From Planctomycetota bacterium (GTDB lineage: Bacteria; Planctomycetota; Planctomycetia; Pirellulales; Pirellulaceae), in assembly GCA_026692905.1 (NCBI GenBank), contig JAPLNL010000114.1:1-64000 (forward strand): a DNA stretch of 64,000 nt, read 5' to 3'. The notes under the pieces are model-generated. The model was not told where the DNA came from. It was given only the letters and a program-made list of their open reading frames with translations, and searched no databases. Position numbers and translations under genes: made by a program. This document shows, in pieces, positions 36,056 to 44,864 of the stretch; positions within the stretch are counted from its first letter, which is position 1, and each line of letters opens with the position of its first letter.

Positions 36056-36289
36056 AGAGGCCGTCTCACTTTTGGGCTCACCCAACGAATTCGTTACCAG
36101 GGAGGGTGAGGCTCCTGCCGAACCTTTGGACCGTTGGCTCGGCAGGAGCCTCGCCCTCCCTAAGGTTTTAATGAAATTGGCTTTGCAAAGATGTTTACAG
36201 GGGTGGGGTGAGGCTCCTGCCGAAAGCGGTGGCCTCGCTCTCCCTTTGAAATGGCAGGCAATTCCAAAATAAAAAGGAGACAGCCTTCT
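36056..36289. repeat. TIR-bounded element carrying family B hairpins
   Basis: The left end AGAGGCCGTCTCACTTTT (36056-36073) matches, over 17 bp, the left end of the element at 56810. The right end (36271-36289, AAAAAGGAGACAGCCTTCT) is an imperfect inverse complement of it. Between them are a family B hairpin (36101-36121 and 36139-36159), the conserved 40-bp spacer and a second, shortened hairpin. The element occupies most of the space between the deacetylase start and the DUF1501 stop. Confidence 0.65.
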
Positions 36290-36301
36290 TGATCAGTTGA
36301 G

Positions 36302-37585
36302 TCAAGCCAAAAGTTTCTCGATCGCAGTTCCACCGCCGCCGATCTTGAACGGGCGACCATTCGGTGCAAAGTACTCTTTCTTGGTATCAAGACCAGCTGC
36401 TTTGGCGATCGTCGTGTTGAAGTCAGCAATCGATACACTATCGTCAGCGACAGACCTACCATCTTCATCCGAGGCCCCGTAAACCTGACCACCTCGAATC
36501 CCAGCACCGGCCAACACGCAAGAGAAAACACCTGGATGATGATCGCGGCCCGCGTTCTCATTGATCTTGGGGGTTCGGCCAAACTCCGTAGCTAAGACCA
36601 CCATCGTTGTCGACAACAGACCTTGGGTCTTAAGGTCCGTTAGCAAAGCGCTCATACCGCGATCGAGGACTCCTGCTCGGTCGGGCAAATCGGTGAAGAT
36701 CTGTTGGTGCATATCCCAGGGCCCAAACTCCACCTCAACAAAGCGAACGCCCCCCTGAATCAATCGCCGAGCTAACATGCAACCCTGCCCAAATCGATTC
36801 GAACCATACAGCTCTCTGATCTTTTCAGGCTCTTTGGAGATGTCAAAAGATTCCAGCTCTTTGCTCCCCATCAGCCGAACCGCTTCTTTGTACATCTGGT
36901 TATACGTGTCGACTTCGGTACCTGAAAATTTTTCGCGAAAGTCGGCATCGATTCGATTGGCCAATGTCAGTCGACGTTTAAAATTGGTGTCCGAAAGGTA
37001 GCCTGGCGATTTGATGTTCTCCAAACCCTTGGCTGGGTCACCGATCGGCACTGGAATTACCGCCGACTCAAGGAAACCGGCGCTAGGATGCTCGTTGCCA
37101 TTTCCGATGAGAACGTTTCCGGGCAAGTCCTTGCTGATCTTTCCCATCGCATGCTGGAACCATGGGCCTAGACCAGGATGGCTAATGCTATTCAGCTTTT
37201 TGTACGCGGTTCGCATCAGATACGTCCCTTGTTCGTGGTCGCCCGTTTCGGTGGTCAACGATCGAACTACAGCAAGCTCCTCAAACATTCCTGCCAAACG
37301 TGGCAGTGAATTGCCAAAAAGGACACCTGGCGTATTGGTTTTGATCGCTTCGGTTTCTCCTTGAACGTCGCGCCCCGGTTTCGGATCAAACGTGTCGATA
37401 TGACTCATCGCACCTCGCATAGTCAGCATGATCACCTGCTTGGCTCTTGTGCCTGGCGATGCGGCAAAGATTTTGTTGTCCCATTGCGATAGAAATTTGA
37501 CTCCGAGCAAACCTGCCGTTCCGTTGATAAGCAGATTGCGTCGCGAAAGCAACACATCGAATTTGTCTAAAACTTCGTTTTTCAT
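36302..37585 (-). CDS. DUF1501 secreted protein with Tat signal
   Basis: A 427-residue member of DUF1501 (alkaline-phosphatase/sulfatase-like fold). The N-terminus SRRNLLINGTAGLLG carries a twin-arginine signal. The core shows VIMLTMRGAMSHIDTFDPKP, FVEVEFGPWDMHQ and ATEFGRTPKINENAGRDHHPG, with the Asp and His pattern expected for metal binding. The gene follows the DUF1549/DUF1553 gene by 21 bp; this pairing is near-universal in Planctomycetes. It probably acts with that protein in the periplasm; the substrate is unknown. Confidence 0.94.
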   Translation of the reverse strand: MKNEVLDKFDVLLSRRNLLINGTAGLLGVKFLSQWDNKIFAASPGTRAKQVIMLTMRGAMSHIDTFDPKPGRDVQGETEAIKTNTPGVLFGNSLPRLAGMFEELAVVRSLTTETGDHEQGTYLMRTAYKKLNSISHPGLGPWFQHAMGKISKDLPGNVLIGNGNEHPSAGFLESAVIPVPIGDPAKGLENIKSPGYLSDTNFKRRLTLANRIDADFREKFSGTEVDTYNQMYKEAVRLMGSKELESFDISKEPEKIRELYGSNRFGQGCMLARRLIQGGVRFVEVEFGPWDMHQQIFTDLPDRAGVLDRGMSALLTDLKTQGLLSTTMVVLATEFGRTPKINENAGRDHHPGVFSCVLAGAGIRGGQVYGASDEDGRSVADDSVSIADFNTTIAKAAGLDTKKEYFAPNGRPFKIGGGGTAIEKLLA

Positions 37586-37606
37586 TTGAGGGAACCCAGT
37601 GCTATC

Positions 37607-39565
37607 TTATTGGATGAAAATGAATTCACGAGTGTTGAGCAGCGACCAGATCAGGTTGCCAAAACCTTGGCCCATCGTCTCGGCCGTCTTGACTTCGTTG
37701 ACAGCAAATTCGCGGTCGAGAAGCGATGGCTTGTGCGACAAAACGGAGACAAACACGATATCAACGCCGTTGATGTTATTGGTCTTCATCACGTCATCGT
37801 AAATGACCGAACCGGGTTCGAGCAAAATGTGGGTAATGGGTCCGTTGAACATAGCTAGGATTTGCGGCACTGTTCCAACGGTGCGTCCCCCTTCGATGGT
37901 CTCGCGATCGCTTTGACCAAACTGACGTAGAAAATGCCCAAGCGGCACTGGAGTGGGAATTTCGCTAGCTCGAACCAAGAGTTGCCCTTTGTAACCACAC
38001 AATTTCTGAAGGTCTCGATTGTACTTCGGCAGAAAGTAAGTGGACTCATAACTTGCCGCAACCTTCTCGGCGTCAGCCAGTTTCGCTTTGCTCAAATCCA
38101 AATCCACGACAGCGGAAATCTCTTTGGCCGTTGGACGTTGATATGCCCAGGGGTTGTATGCAACGAGCGTTAGGAGCGAATCCCATAATTGCTCAGCAGT
38201 CATCCGATGCAAAATTGGCGAGGCGAATTGGTAGACTTCGGCAGAGGATGGTTCGTGAACCATCGCCAGTTTTTGGTAGGTTTTGGTGTTGGCAATGATG
38301 CGAACCAATTCGCGGATATCAAAATTCAGGCGAAGCACTTCATCGGTTAGGTGTTCAAGCAATTCTGGATTGGATGGTTTGTTGTCTGCACGAAAATCAT
38401 CAACCGGCTCGACGATTCCAAGACCAAACATCTTCTGCCACATACGATTTGCGATGTTTCTGGCGAACTGTCGATCCTCGCGACTGATCACCCAAGCGGC
38501 AAACTGTTCTCGCCGATCTGCTTTGGCCGCAGACGATGGCACGCTCCCCCACAGGACTTTGGGTTTAACAATATCGTTCGGCTTGGCATCCGAATAAGCG
38601 TAATCGTGAGGCAGTTTGAGCTCGCGTTTATTGTATCGGACGGCAAATTGATTGGCTCGGACAAGCTGCTGCAATGCAGCACTTGCTTTACCATCAGGCG
38701 TTTTATCGCGAGCTTCTTTGATCAGTTGATTGACTGGGTTCCCCTTCTTGAATTCAGGATCATTTCCATTCAGGCGTGTTCGAGTGCCGGTCGTGAAAGC
38801 TGCCAGTTCATAGAATTGGCGTTGGGTCCAAGAGTCAAACGGGTGATCGTGACACTGAGCGCAACCGATCTGTTTACCCAGGAACACGCGAACGGTATTG
38901 TCGACGTAGGGCAACGGCATCCCGTCGTCGCGCATCTGGAAGCCGACAGCCGGGTTCTGCCAAATCTTGCCATCGGCAGTGAGCATTTCATGTACCCACT
39001 TGTCGTAGGGTTTGTTCTCTGCAATCTTTTCTTTCACATAGGCCAGGTATGGATCCAAAACGATATTGTTTTGTGGTCGCTCGCAAAGACGCAGCACGTC
39101 TGCCCAATAGTTGTAAAAGTGGCTTACGTAGTCCGGGCTTTCCAAAAGAGTATCGATCAGATCGACCCGTTTGTCTTTTGACCGGGATGTCAAAAACTTC
39201 GACGCTTCGTCGTAGGTAGGAATGCGACCACCAAGTTCCAAGTAGATGCGACGCAGAAACTGGTCGTCGCGCAAAGAAGGCTGGCTCTTGATACCATTTT
39301 TCTCCCACGCTCGTTCCAAGATCTCGTCGATCTTGGTTGCTGCCTCCAAAACCGATTCGCGACGGGCCCGGTCGATGGACGCGACCTTCATCACAGGTTC
39401 CGATTTTGGTTTTAGCACTGCTGACGGCAGCTTCACCGGCGGAGGTTTCACAGGGGCCGCAGGCTTTTTCCCAGTCGGTTTCGGCTTGGTTTGCCCAAAG
39501 CTCTCGGACGGAATCGCAGCCCACGACACTATGGCAAGCAAAATCGCAAGAATGCGGACTGTCAT
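37607..39565 (-). CDS. DUF1549/DUF1553 secreted cytochrome-associated protein
   Basis: A 652-residue exported protein. Signal peptide MTVRILAILLAIVSWAAIPSESFG, then a Pro/Lys-rich linker. DUF1549 spans about 80-290 and contains the CxxCH motif CAQCHDHPFDSW. DUF1553 follows (about 340-640), with FARNIANRMWQKMFGLGIVEPVDDFR and the late NTREFIFIQ ending typical of the family. The start at 39565 is preferred to 39577 because it begins the signal directly. It is the first gene of a two-gene unit with the DUF1501 protein. Confidence 0.93.
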   Translation of the reverse strand: MTVRILAILLAIVSWAAIPSESFGQTKPKPTGKKPAAPVKPPPVKLPSAVLKPKSEPVMKVASIDRARRESVLEAATKIDEILERAWEKNGIKSQPSLRDDQFLRRIYLELGGRIPTYDEASKFLTSRSKDKRVDLIDTLLESPDYVSHFYNYWADVLRLCERPQNNIVLDPYLAYVKEKIAENKPYDKWVHEMLTADGKIWQNPAVGFQMRDDGMPLPYVDNTVRVFLGKQIGCAQCHDHPFDSWTQRQFYELAAFTTGTRTRLNGNDPEFKKGNPVNQLIKEARDKTPDGKASAALQQLVRANQFAVRYNKRELKLPHDYAYSDAKPNDIVKPKVLWGSVPSSAAKADRREQFAAWVISREDRQFARNIANRMWQKMFGLGIVEPVDDFRADNKPSNPELLEHLTDEVLRLNFDIRELVRIIANTKTYQKLAMVHEPSSAEVYQFASPILHRMTAEQLWDSLLTLVAYNPWAYQRPTAKEISAVVDLDLSKAKLADAEKVAASYESTYFLPKYNRDLQKLCGYKGQLLVRASEIPTPVPLGHFLRQFGQSDRETIEGGRTVGTVPQILAMFNGPITHILLEPGSVIYDDVMKTNNINGVDIVFVSVLSHKPSLLDREFAVNEVKTAETMGQGFGNLIWSLLNTREFIFIQ

Positions 39566-39952
39566 TGGGATATCCAAATTTGGGAAAAGACCGGACGATG
39601 AGTGTCAGAGCCGCAAATCAAACGAACGGATTGTACTCAACCGTTGCATCTCGTTACTCTAGCTTACGGTCTATTCCAGAGAGGAGTAAGCGGTTCTTTT
39701 TATTCACCGTGGCATCCAAATAAAATGAATCTGGTTGAAGGTATCAGCTGCCAGCGGTATTTTGTTGCCAAAGCAGGCCGGCGCAAGTCCTATGGGATGA
39801 AACAAACGATTCGACACTCGAGTTAAATGTCATGTCGAAATTTCGCGGCACTTAAGCGCCAAACCAGATCGTATTGGAAGTGGACAATTAGCAATTAGCG
39901 GAACGGCATTAGATTCACGTCGCCCCATCGCATGCCTCCGGATTCGCCGCAC

Positions 39953-40094
39953 AGTGTAGAGCGATTGTCTCAATCGCTCGGCGGGCACTTTAGGCCCCAT
40001 CCCGTAGAACAAAAAAGCCACGACTTGAAGGTGCAACTGGAATGCGATTTTGGTCTGCACTTCCGAAACGATTGAGGACAATCGCTTTACACTC
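39953..40094. repeat. Element with imperfect inverted ends (family H)
   Basis: AGTGTAGAGCGATTGTCTCAATCGCTC begins near 39953 (given as positions; key submotif GAGCGATTG/CAATCGCTC at 39959-39979). A near inverse complement, ACGATTGAGGACAATCGC then TTTACACT, lies at 40068-40093. The ends therefore pair over about 25 bp with a few mismatches, and each end is itself a hairpin. It resembles the other small palindromic elements in the window. Confidence 0.6.
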
Positions 40095-40149
40095 GACCTT
40101 GGCGGTGCATGAATCCGGTGCTGTCATTTTCATCACGCGGTCCATTAGA

Positions 40150-40207
40150 ACACCAAAGCGGTGTCCGGTCGGGACAAGCCCGAACCGGACAAAACGACAA
40201 ATATCAA
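40150..40207 (+). repeat. Family F repeat, uninterrupted copy
   Basis: ACACCAAAGCGGTGTCCGGT then CGGGACAAGCCCGAACCGGAC then AAAACGACAAATATCAAGAG. GTCCGGT/ACCGGAC pairs around a short inner region. The second copy, at 56780-57120, is split by a 281-bp insertion at the point corresponding to 40177/40178. Confidence 0.8.
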
Positions 40208-40359
40208 GAGTCACTGTCGGCAAATGTGACTTGCCAAAACTTGCAACTCCCCGACGCGACTAGTAAAACGTCGCCTAGTGTTTTCGTTGTTTAAAATGCT
40301 TTACTGCGTTGCCTAAAAGGGCCAGGGGAGCAGAATTAAAAAGACCTGGGTAATGACAA

Positions 40360-40431
40360 GAGGCGCTAGTCACGGTTCTCGACGAATGTTGAGCACTCTA
40401 GTAAGCCGGGGCTAATGCCCAACGTCTAATT
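40360..40431. repeat. Family D repeat, copy 4 (degenerate)
   Basis: GGCGCTAGTCACGGTTCTCG, then ACGAATGTTGAGCACTCTAG, then CCGGGGCTAATGCCCAACG. It has the same order of submotifs as the copies at 25091 and 34650, with more mismatches between arms. It lies just 3' of rtcR. Confidence 0.65.
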
Positions 40432-40477
40432 GGCCGTAAAGATGCATGGCGATGTTCTTTCGCTCGCGCCGACGTGC

Positions 40478-42094
40478 TTAGGCTATTTGAATCCGGTCCC
40501 ACGATAGTTCAAAACGGGCTAGGTACTTGCGCAGTCGATCGGCGTCGTTGGGTATTTGTTTTGTCAGCCGCGAGCTTGCAAACAGAATTCGGCCCGCCTC
40601 CGATAGCGACTTCGATCGCTTGCAGACACGAAGCACTTCCACTAACTGGACCCGATCAAAGAGGTCCAGCTGATCGATTTGCGCTTGGCTTAACACATCT
40701 GAAAGAGAACTGTCGCTTGCCGTCTCCTGGTCGGGCACAACCGTTCTTGCCCAACTTTGCTTCAACCTCTCGATCTCCTCATTAACTTCGACAAGCGTGA
40801 TCCGCCCGGACTGAGCCAACGTCGCCATGCGAGTCACTGCAGCGCTAAGGTCACGGAAGTTACCTCGCCAAGCCGCTTCGGGTGACATGGCAAATTCAAG
40901 AAAGCGTGCCTTCGCTTCTCTGTTGAGCGTCACCTTGGTCCCCTGTGAACGTTCAAACGCAACTAGCTCAAAGTCGAGATTCGGTTCGATGTCCTCGCGA
41001 CGACTCGCAAGCCCAGGCAAGGCAAATGTCCATAGATCGATGCGTGCGAGAAGGTCTTCGCGGAATTGACCAGCAACAACGCTATTTTGCAAGGAACGAT
41101 TGGTACCAGCTATCAATTGAAAATCACTCGACACCTCCCGGTCCGCCCCGACGGGCAGAAAACGCTTTTCCTCGATCGCTCTCAACAACATGGCTTGCTG
41201 TTCTAGACCGAGCTCGCCGATTTCATCCAAGAACAACAAGCCGCCGTTGGCAGCCAACATAAGTCCATCGCGGACTGCAGACGCTCCCGTAAACGCCCCT
41301 TTGGTATGACCGAACAAAGCGGACATGGCCGAGTCCCCTCGCAGTGTCGCGCAATTCACTTCAATCAATGGCCCTTGAAGCTGTTCTCGCCGCCGCTTCA
41401 GTTCGTAAATGCGACGAGCAAGTTGCGATTTTCCTGCGCCCGTCGGACCGGTTAACAAGATCGGTGAGCGACTCGCTATCGCCACGCGTTCGATCCGCTC
41501 AATCAATGCATTGAATGCAGAATTGCGAGTCTTGATCCCAGACTTGAGAAAACTCAGGTCGTCCGCGTGTTGGCTCGCAAATCGAGTTGCAATGGCATCG
41601 TAACGCGAAAGATCCAAGTCGATGATTCGATAGACCCCGGGCCAACTGTTCCGAGGCGACGGGGAGGTCTGGATAAGCCGGCCCGGTAAATGCCTCGACT
41701 CGGCCAAAAGAAACAAGCATATCTGATGGACGTGCGTGCCGGTGGAGATGTGAATAAGGTACCGCTCCTCATCGGTCCGAAAGGGATAGTTGCGAGCAAA
41801 CTCATAGAGCCCAGAAAATACTTGTTCAAAATCCCATGGGTCGCTCGTGTCATGAGGATGCAACCGAACCATCGTCTCGGGAGAAACCGATTCGATATCC
41901 CCTGCAACCAACTCCGCAAGTTTGCTATCCCCGGACGAATGGAGCAAGTCGAATCGATCGATCACCAAATCTTCGTGCTGGCACAAACCGACGGATGGAC
42001 GCCACTGATGCCAACGATCCGCATCTCGCCCGCTGTCCAGCTTGCTACCCAGAAATCCAATGACCACTGTTTTCAATTTGCGATCTTTGATCAT
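40478..42094 (-). CDS. rtcR: RNA-repair transcriptional activator RtcR
   Basis: A 538-residue sigma-54 activator. The N-terminal RtcR/CARF-like sensory domain (about 1-185) begins LKTVVIGFLGSKLDSG with VGLCQHEDLVIDRFDLL. The AAA+ domain has Walker A GPTGAGKS and the sigma-54 contact loop GAFTGA, plus FLDEIGELGLEQQ. A C-terminal helical region, probably DNA-binding, follows. In studied bacteria, RtcR senses RNA ends through the CARF-like domain and turns on rtcBA. It is divergent from rtcB, with a sigma-54 promoter in the space between, so the circuit appears complete. Confidence 0.96.
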   Translation of the reverse strand: MIKDRKLKTVVIGFLGSKLDSGRDADRWHQWRPSVGLCQHEDLVIDRFDLLHSSGDSKLAELVAGDIESVSPETMVRLHPHDTSDPWDFEQVFSGLYEFARNYPFRTDEERYLIHISTGTHVHQICLFLLAESRHLPGRLIQTSPSPRNSWPGVYRIIDLDLSRYDAIATRFASQHADDLSFLKSGIKTRNSAFNALIERIERVAIASRSPILLTGPTGAGKSQLARRIYELKRRREQLQGPLIEVNCATLRGDSAMSALFGHTKGAFTGASAVRDGLMLAANGGLLFLDEIGELGLEQQAMLLRAIEEKRFLPVGADREVSSDFQLIAGTNRSLQNSVVAGQFREDLLARIDLWTFALPGLASRREDIEPNLDFELVAFERSQGTKVTLNREAKARFLEFAMSPEAAWRGNFRDLSAAVTRMATLAQSGRITLVEVNEEIERLKQSWARTVVPDQETASDSSLSDVLSQAQIDQLDLFDRVQLVEVLRVCKRSKSLSEAGRILFASSRLTKQIPNDADRLRKYLARFELSWDRIQIA

Positions 42095-42260
42095 CGGGCG
42101 GCCCAGACGCAGAGTATACCACAGGATAAAAGACTATCTTGCAGCATAACACAGAACAAGCAACGGATCAGCCCAGCCGGCCGAACAAAAGAACAAAAAA
42201 CTACCCAAACCATTACTCAAAAACAACTTACAAACATTCTGCAAAAAGAAGCGCGAACTC

Positions 42261-42275
42261 GGCACGGCCCTTGCA
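42261..42275 (+). promoter_or_regulatory. Sigma-54 promoter of rtcBA
   Basis: CGGCACGGCCCTTGCA fits the sigma-54 consensus TGGCAC-N5-TTGCA with one mismatch, keeping the essential GG (42261-42262) and GC (42273-42274) at the proper spacing. It lies about 66 bp upstream of the rtcB start and downstream of the divergent rtcR, as expected for RtcR control. The DNA upstream (about 42180-42245) is strongly A/C-rich on this strand. Confidence 0.85.
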
Positions 42276-42340
42276 TTACTTGTTCTTCGCAAAGGATAAA
42301 CTGCAATCCATCTCTCACCCACACAACACTTAGCACAATC

Positions 42341-43813
42341 ATGATTCCAACAGGCGAAGCGACAGCCATGCTGCCAACCGGCGGCAAGACCAAACCGATT
42401 ACCGTGATCGGGACCGAAAAGATCCGAGTTACGTTTGACGATATCTGCCTGCAACAAGCGATCAACTCGCGACTTGCTCCGGGAGTGACCGATCTCATTC
42501 TCAATCCTGACGGACACTGCGGCTATGGTGCTCCGATCGGTTGCGTGATGACTTCACCAACGCACATCTATCCCGGGCCGGTCGGAGTGGATATCAAGTG
42601 CTCGATGAGCCTTTTGCAATTGGACTTGCCCGAAGAAGCTGTTCGATCGCGTGAGATTCGCCGCAAGCTCATCAACGCGATTTGCGAACGCACGCCAACG
42701 GGTGCCGGCCGAGGCCAGCGCCATGCCGCAAAATCGCGACGCGTTGATGAAAAGCTTGGAAAGCAAGCGGTCATCGAGGGGGCCTCGGAATCCGTTTGCA
42801 CACAACTGGGAATCCCACCTGAATGGGCAACGCGATGTGAAGACTCGTCCCATGTTGGCCACGATGAAACCCATGACGCGTTGGCTTCGCGACTCGACTG
42901 GCATTTGGCGAACGGTACGTTTCGCAAGTTTGCGGACAAGGCGATCCAACTTGGATCGTACGGTGGCGGCAACCACTTTGGCGAATGCGAAATCGTGAAT
43001 ATCGAAGACAACGAACGAGCTCGTAACGTATGCAACGTATTTGGGCTCAAGGACCGTCACGTCGCGTTTTTATCGCACTGCGGTTCGCGTGGAATCGGTC
43101 ACAACTTGGCCATGGGGCAGTTCAAGTCACTGCAAAGTAAATTCGCCAAGTGGGACATACCATTACCAGGCAACGACCGGGAACTCGTTTACGCACCTTT
43201 GGGAACCAAGGAAGCCGACGAGTATATCGATGACATGTCACTAGGTGCAAACTTCGCAACCGTCAACCATTTGCTGATCAATTCACTCATTCTAGAAGCG
43301 TTCCAAGAAGTGTTTCCTGGGATCGAGGGGCAGTTAGTTTATTTCATCAGCCATAACATCGCGCGTCGTGAGATTGTCGACAACATGCAACAGTGGGTTC
43401 ATCGCAAGGGGGCAACGCGAGCATTTCCTGGGGGGCACCATGCTCTCAAAGGGACTCGGTATGCTCAGTCAGGACACCCGATCTTGCTACCGGGCAATCC
43501 ACAAGCGGGTTCGAGCGTTATGGTGGCTGACCGTGGCGCTAGCATCAGCTGTTACAGTGTCAATCACGGCGCTGGTCGTCAGCTCGGTCGCAAGCGAGCC
43601 ATGCGAGAGCTCGACCAAGCGTCGGTCGACCAATCTTTTGACGCAGCCGACATTTTGACCAATTGCCGCAAATACCCAAAGGACGAGGCTCCTGCGGCAT
43701 ACAAAGACTTCGAAGAGGTTCTGCGAAGCGTAAAACTGGCTGGACTTGCGACTGAGGTTGCACGCCTGAAGGCAACATTTGTAATCAAAGATGGAGACGC
43801 AGCGGATGACTGA
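42341..43813 (+). CDS. rtcB: tRNA-splicing ligase RtcB
   Basis: A 490-residue GTP-dependent RNA ligase that joins 2',3'-cyclic-phosphate or 3'-phosphate ends to 5'-OH ends. Motifs: GPVGVDIKCSM near the N-terminus (metal binding), GSYGGGNHFGECEIV, FLSHCGSRGIGH, HNIARRE, and NHGAGR with H409, the residue expected to be guanylylated. The start at 42341 is chosen because the family begins with the IPTGEATAMLPTG region; a much longer open frame upstream runs through the promoter and rtcR and is rejected. It overlaps rtcA by 8 bp. Confidence 0.96.
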   Translation: MIPTGEATAMLPTGGKTKPITVIGTEKIRVTFDDICLQQAINSRLAPGVTDLILNPDGHCGYGAPIGCVMTSPTHIYPGPVGVDIKCSMSLLQLDLPEEAVRSREIRRKLINAICERTPTGAGRGQRHAAKSRRVDEKLGKQAVIEGASESVCTQLGIPPEWATRCEDSSHVGHDETHDALASRLDWHLANGTFRKFADKAIQLGSYGGGNHFGECEIVNIEDNERARNVCNVFGLKDRHVAFLSHCGSRGIGHNLAMGQFKSLQSKFAKWDIPLPGNDRELVYAPLGTKEADEYIDDMSLGANFATVNHLLINSLILEAFQEVFPGIEGQLVYFISHNIARREIVDNMQQWVHRKGATRAFPGGHHALKGTRYAQSGHPILLPGNPQAGSSVMVADRGASISCYSVNHGAGRQLGRKRAMRELDQASVDQSFDAADILTNCRKYPKDEAPAAYKDFEEVLRSVKLAGLATEVARLKATFVIKDGDAADD

Positions 43814-44864
43814 TTCCAAATGGATTGAAATCGATGGATCGCGAGGCGAGGGAGGCGGGCAAATGGTCCGCTCCTCGCTTGCTCTTTCGATGGTGACAGG
43901 CAAACGCGTTCGTATAGAGAATGTGCGAGCCGGACGCGAAAAACCAGGCTTAATGCGTCAACATTTGACATGTATCCAAGCGGCCGCCGAGATCAGTGAC
44001 GCCAAAGTTACGGGTGACAAACTCGGCTCGACCGCGATTACGTTTGAGCCGAGCGAGGTGAAGCCCGGCGACTATCATTTCCGAATTGGTACTGCGGGAA
44101 GCGCATCGTTGGTTTTGCAAACGTTACTACCGGCATTGATTTTAGGAGACAAACCATCGACCATCGTCGTTGAGGGAGGGACACATAACACACATGCGCC
44201 TCCATTTGAGTTTCTACAGAAGGCTTTTGTACCTTTGGTGAATCGAATGGGGCCGTCCATTCAATTGTCGCTTGAGCAGTACGGTTTTTATCCGGCTGGC
44301 GGAGGTGAGGTACGCGCGACCATCCAGCCCGCCACCTTCTTGAAAGCGTACGATATCATCGAACGCGGCGACATTGTACGTCGTCAGGTTTCATCCGTCG
44401 TTTCGCATTTGCCGATACATATTGCCGAGCGCGAGGTCGATGTGATCCAGCGTGGACTCAACTGGGATCCAAGTGAAACTTTTTGCGATTCGGTCCGCGC
44501 ACGTTGCCCAGGCAATTATTTATGGATTGAAATGGAGAGCCAGCATGTCACTGAAGTGATCACAGGATTTGGTAGGCTCAATGTCAAGGCGGAGATTGTT
44601 GCCAGGGACGCAATGGCCGAAGCACGCGACTACATCAAAGCGGATGTACCGATTGGAATCCATTTGGCCGACCAGTGGATGCTACCGCTGGCCATCAGCG
44701 CTTGGCAATCGCGTCAACAGGGCGTTCAAGGTGGAGGTAAATTCACGACACAACCGCTGACATTGCATTCCACCACACACTTGTCGATTATCGAAAAATT
44801 CCTTGGACTAAAGCCATCCATCGAGACTCAAGAACACCGCTCACAGTTAGTTTGTATTGCCTAG
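43806..44864 (+). CDS. rtcA: RNA 3'-terminal phosphate cyclase RtcA
   Basis: A 352-residue enzyme that converts an RNA 3'-phosphate to a 2',3'-cyclic phosphate using ATP. Family hallmarks: GSRGEGGGQMVRSSLALS at the N-terminus, HNTHAPPFEFL and FYPAGGGE. The catalytic histidine is by alignment H321 (LHSTTHLSIIEKF), at the same distance from the VVERF-like segment as His309 of E. coli RtcA. The start at 43806 overlaps the rtcB stop by 8 bp, indicating coupling. Its 3' end overlaps the converging glutamine-synthetase-like gene by 18 bp. Confidence 0.95.
   Translation: MTDSKWIEIDGSRGEGGGQMVRSSLALSMVTGKRVRIENVRAGREKPGLMRQHLTCIQAAAEISDAKVTGDKLGSTAITFEPSEVKPGDYHFRIGTAGSASLVLQTLLPALILGDKPSTIVVEGGTHNTHAPPFEFLQKAFVPLVNRMGPSIQLSLEQYGFYPAGGGEVRATIQPATFLKAYDIIERGDIVRRQVSSVVSHLPIHIAEREVDVIQRGLNWDPSETFCDSVRARCPGNYLWIEMESQHVTEVITGFGRLNVKAEIVARDAMAEARDYIKADVPIGIHLADQWMLPLAISAWQSRQQGVQGGGKFTTQPLTLHSTTHLSIIEKFLGLKPSIETQEHRSQLVCIA

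Larger units (their letters stand above)
39566..40477. other. 912-bp gene-free, repeat-rich space
   Basis: No convincing reading frame was found on either strand. It holds three palindromic elements (39953-40094, 40150-40207 and 40360-40431), described separately. The space lies between the start of the DUF1549/1553 gene and the 3' end of rtcR, both on the minus strand. Confidence 0.55.

Noticed and set aside
35978-36085. N-terminal extension of the ChbG-like gene
   Set aside because: The extra residues are encoded by an adjacent repeat end (36056-36073) and precede a complete signal peptide.
39602-40294. Several 60-80 codon frames in the 912-bp space before rtcR
   Set aside because: They lie on both strands across palindromic elements, have no plausible start signals and no protein-like composition.
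41690-42340. Long in-frame extension upstream of rtcB
   Set aside because: It runs antisense through rtcR and across the sigma-54 promoter. RtcB family members begin near the IPTGEATAMLPTG region.
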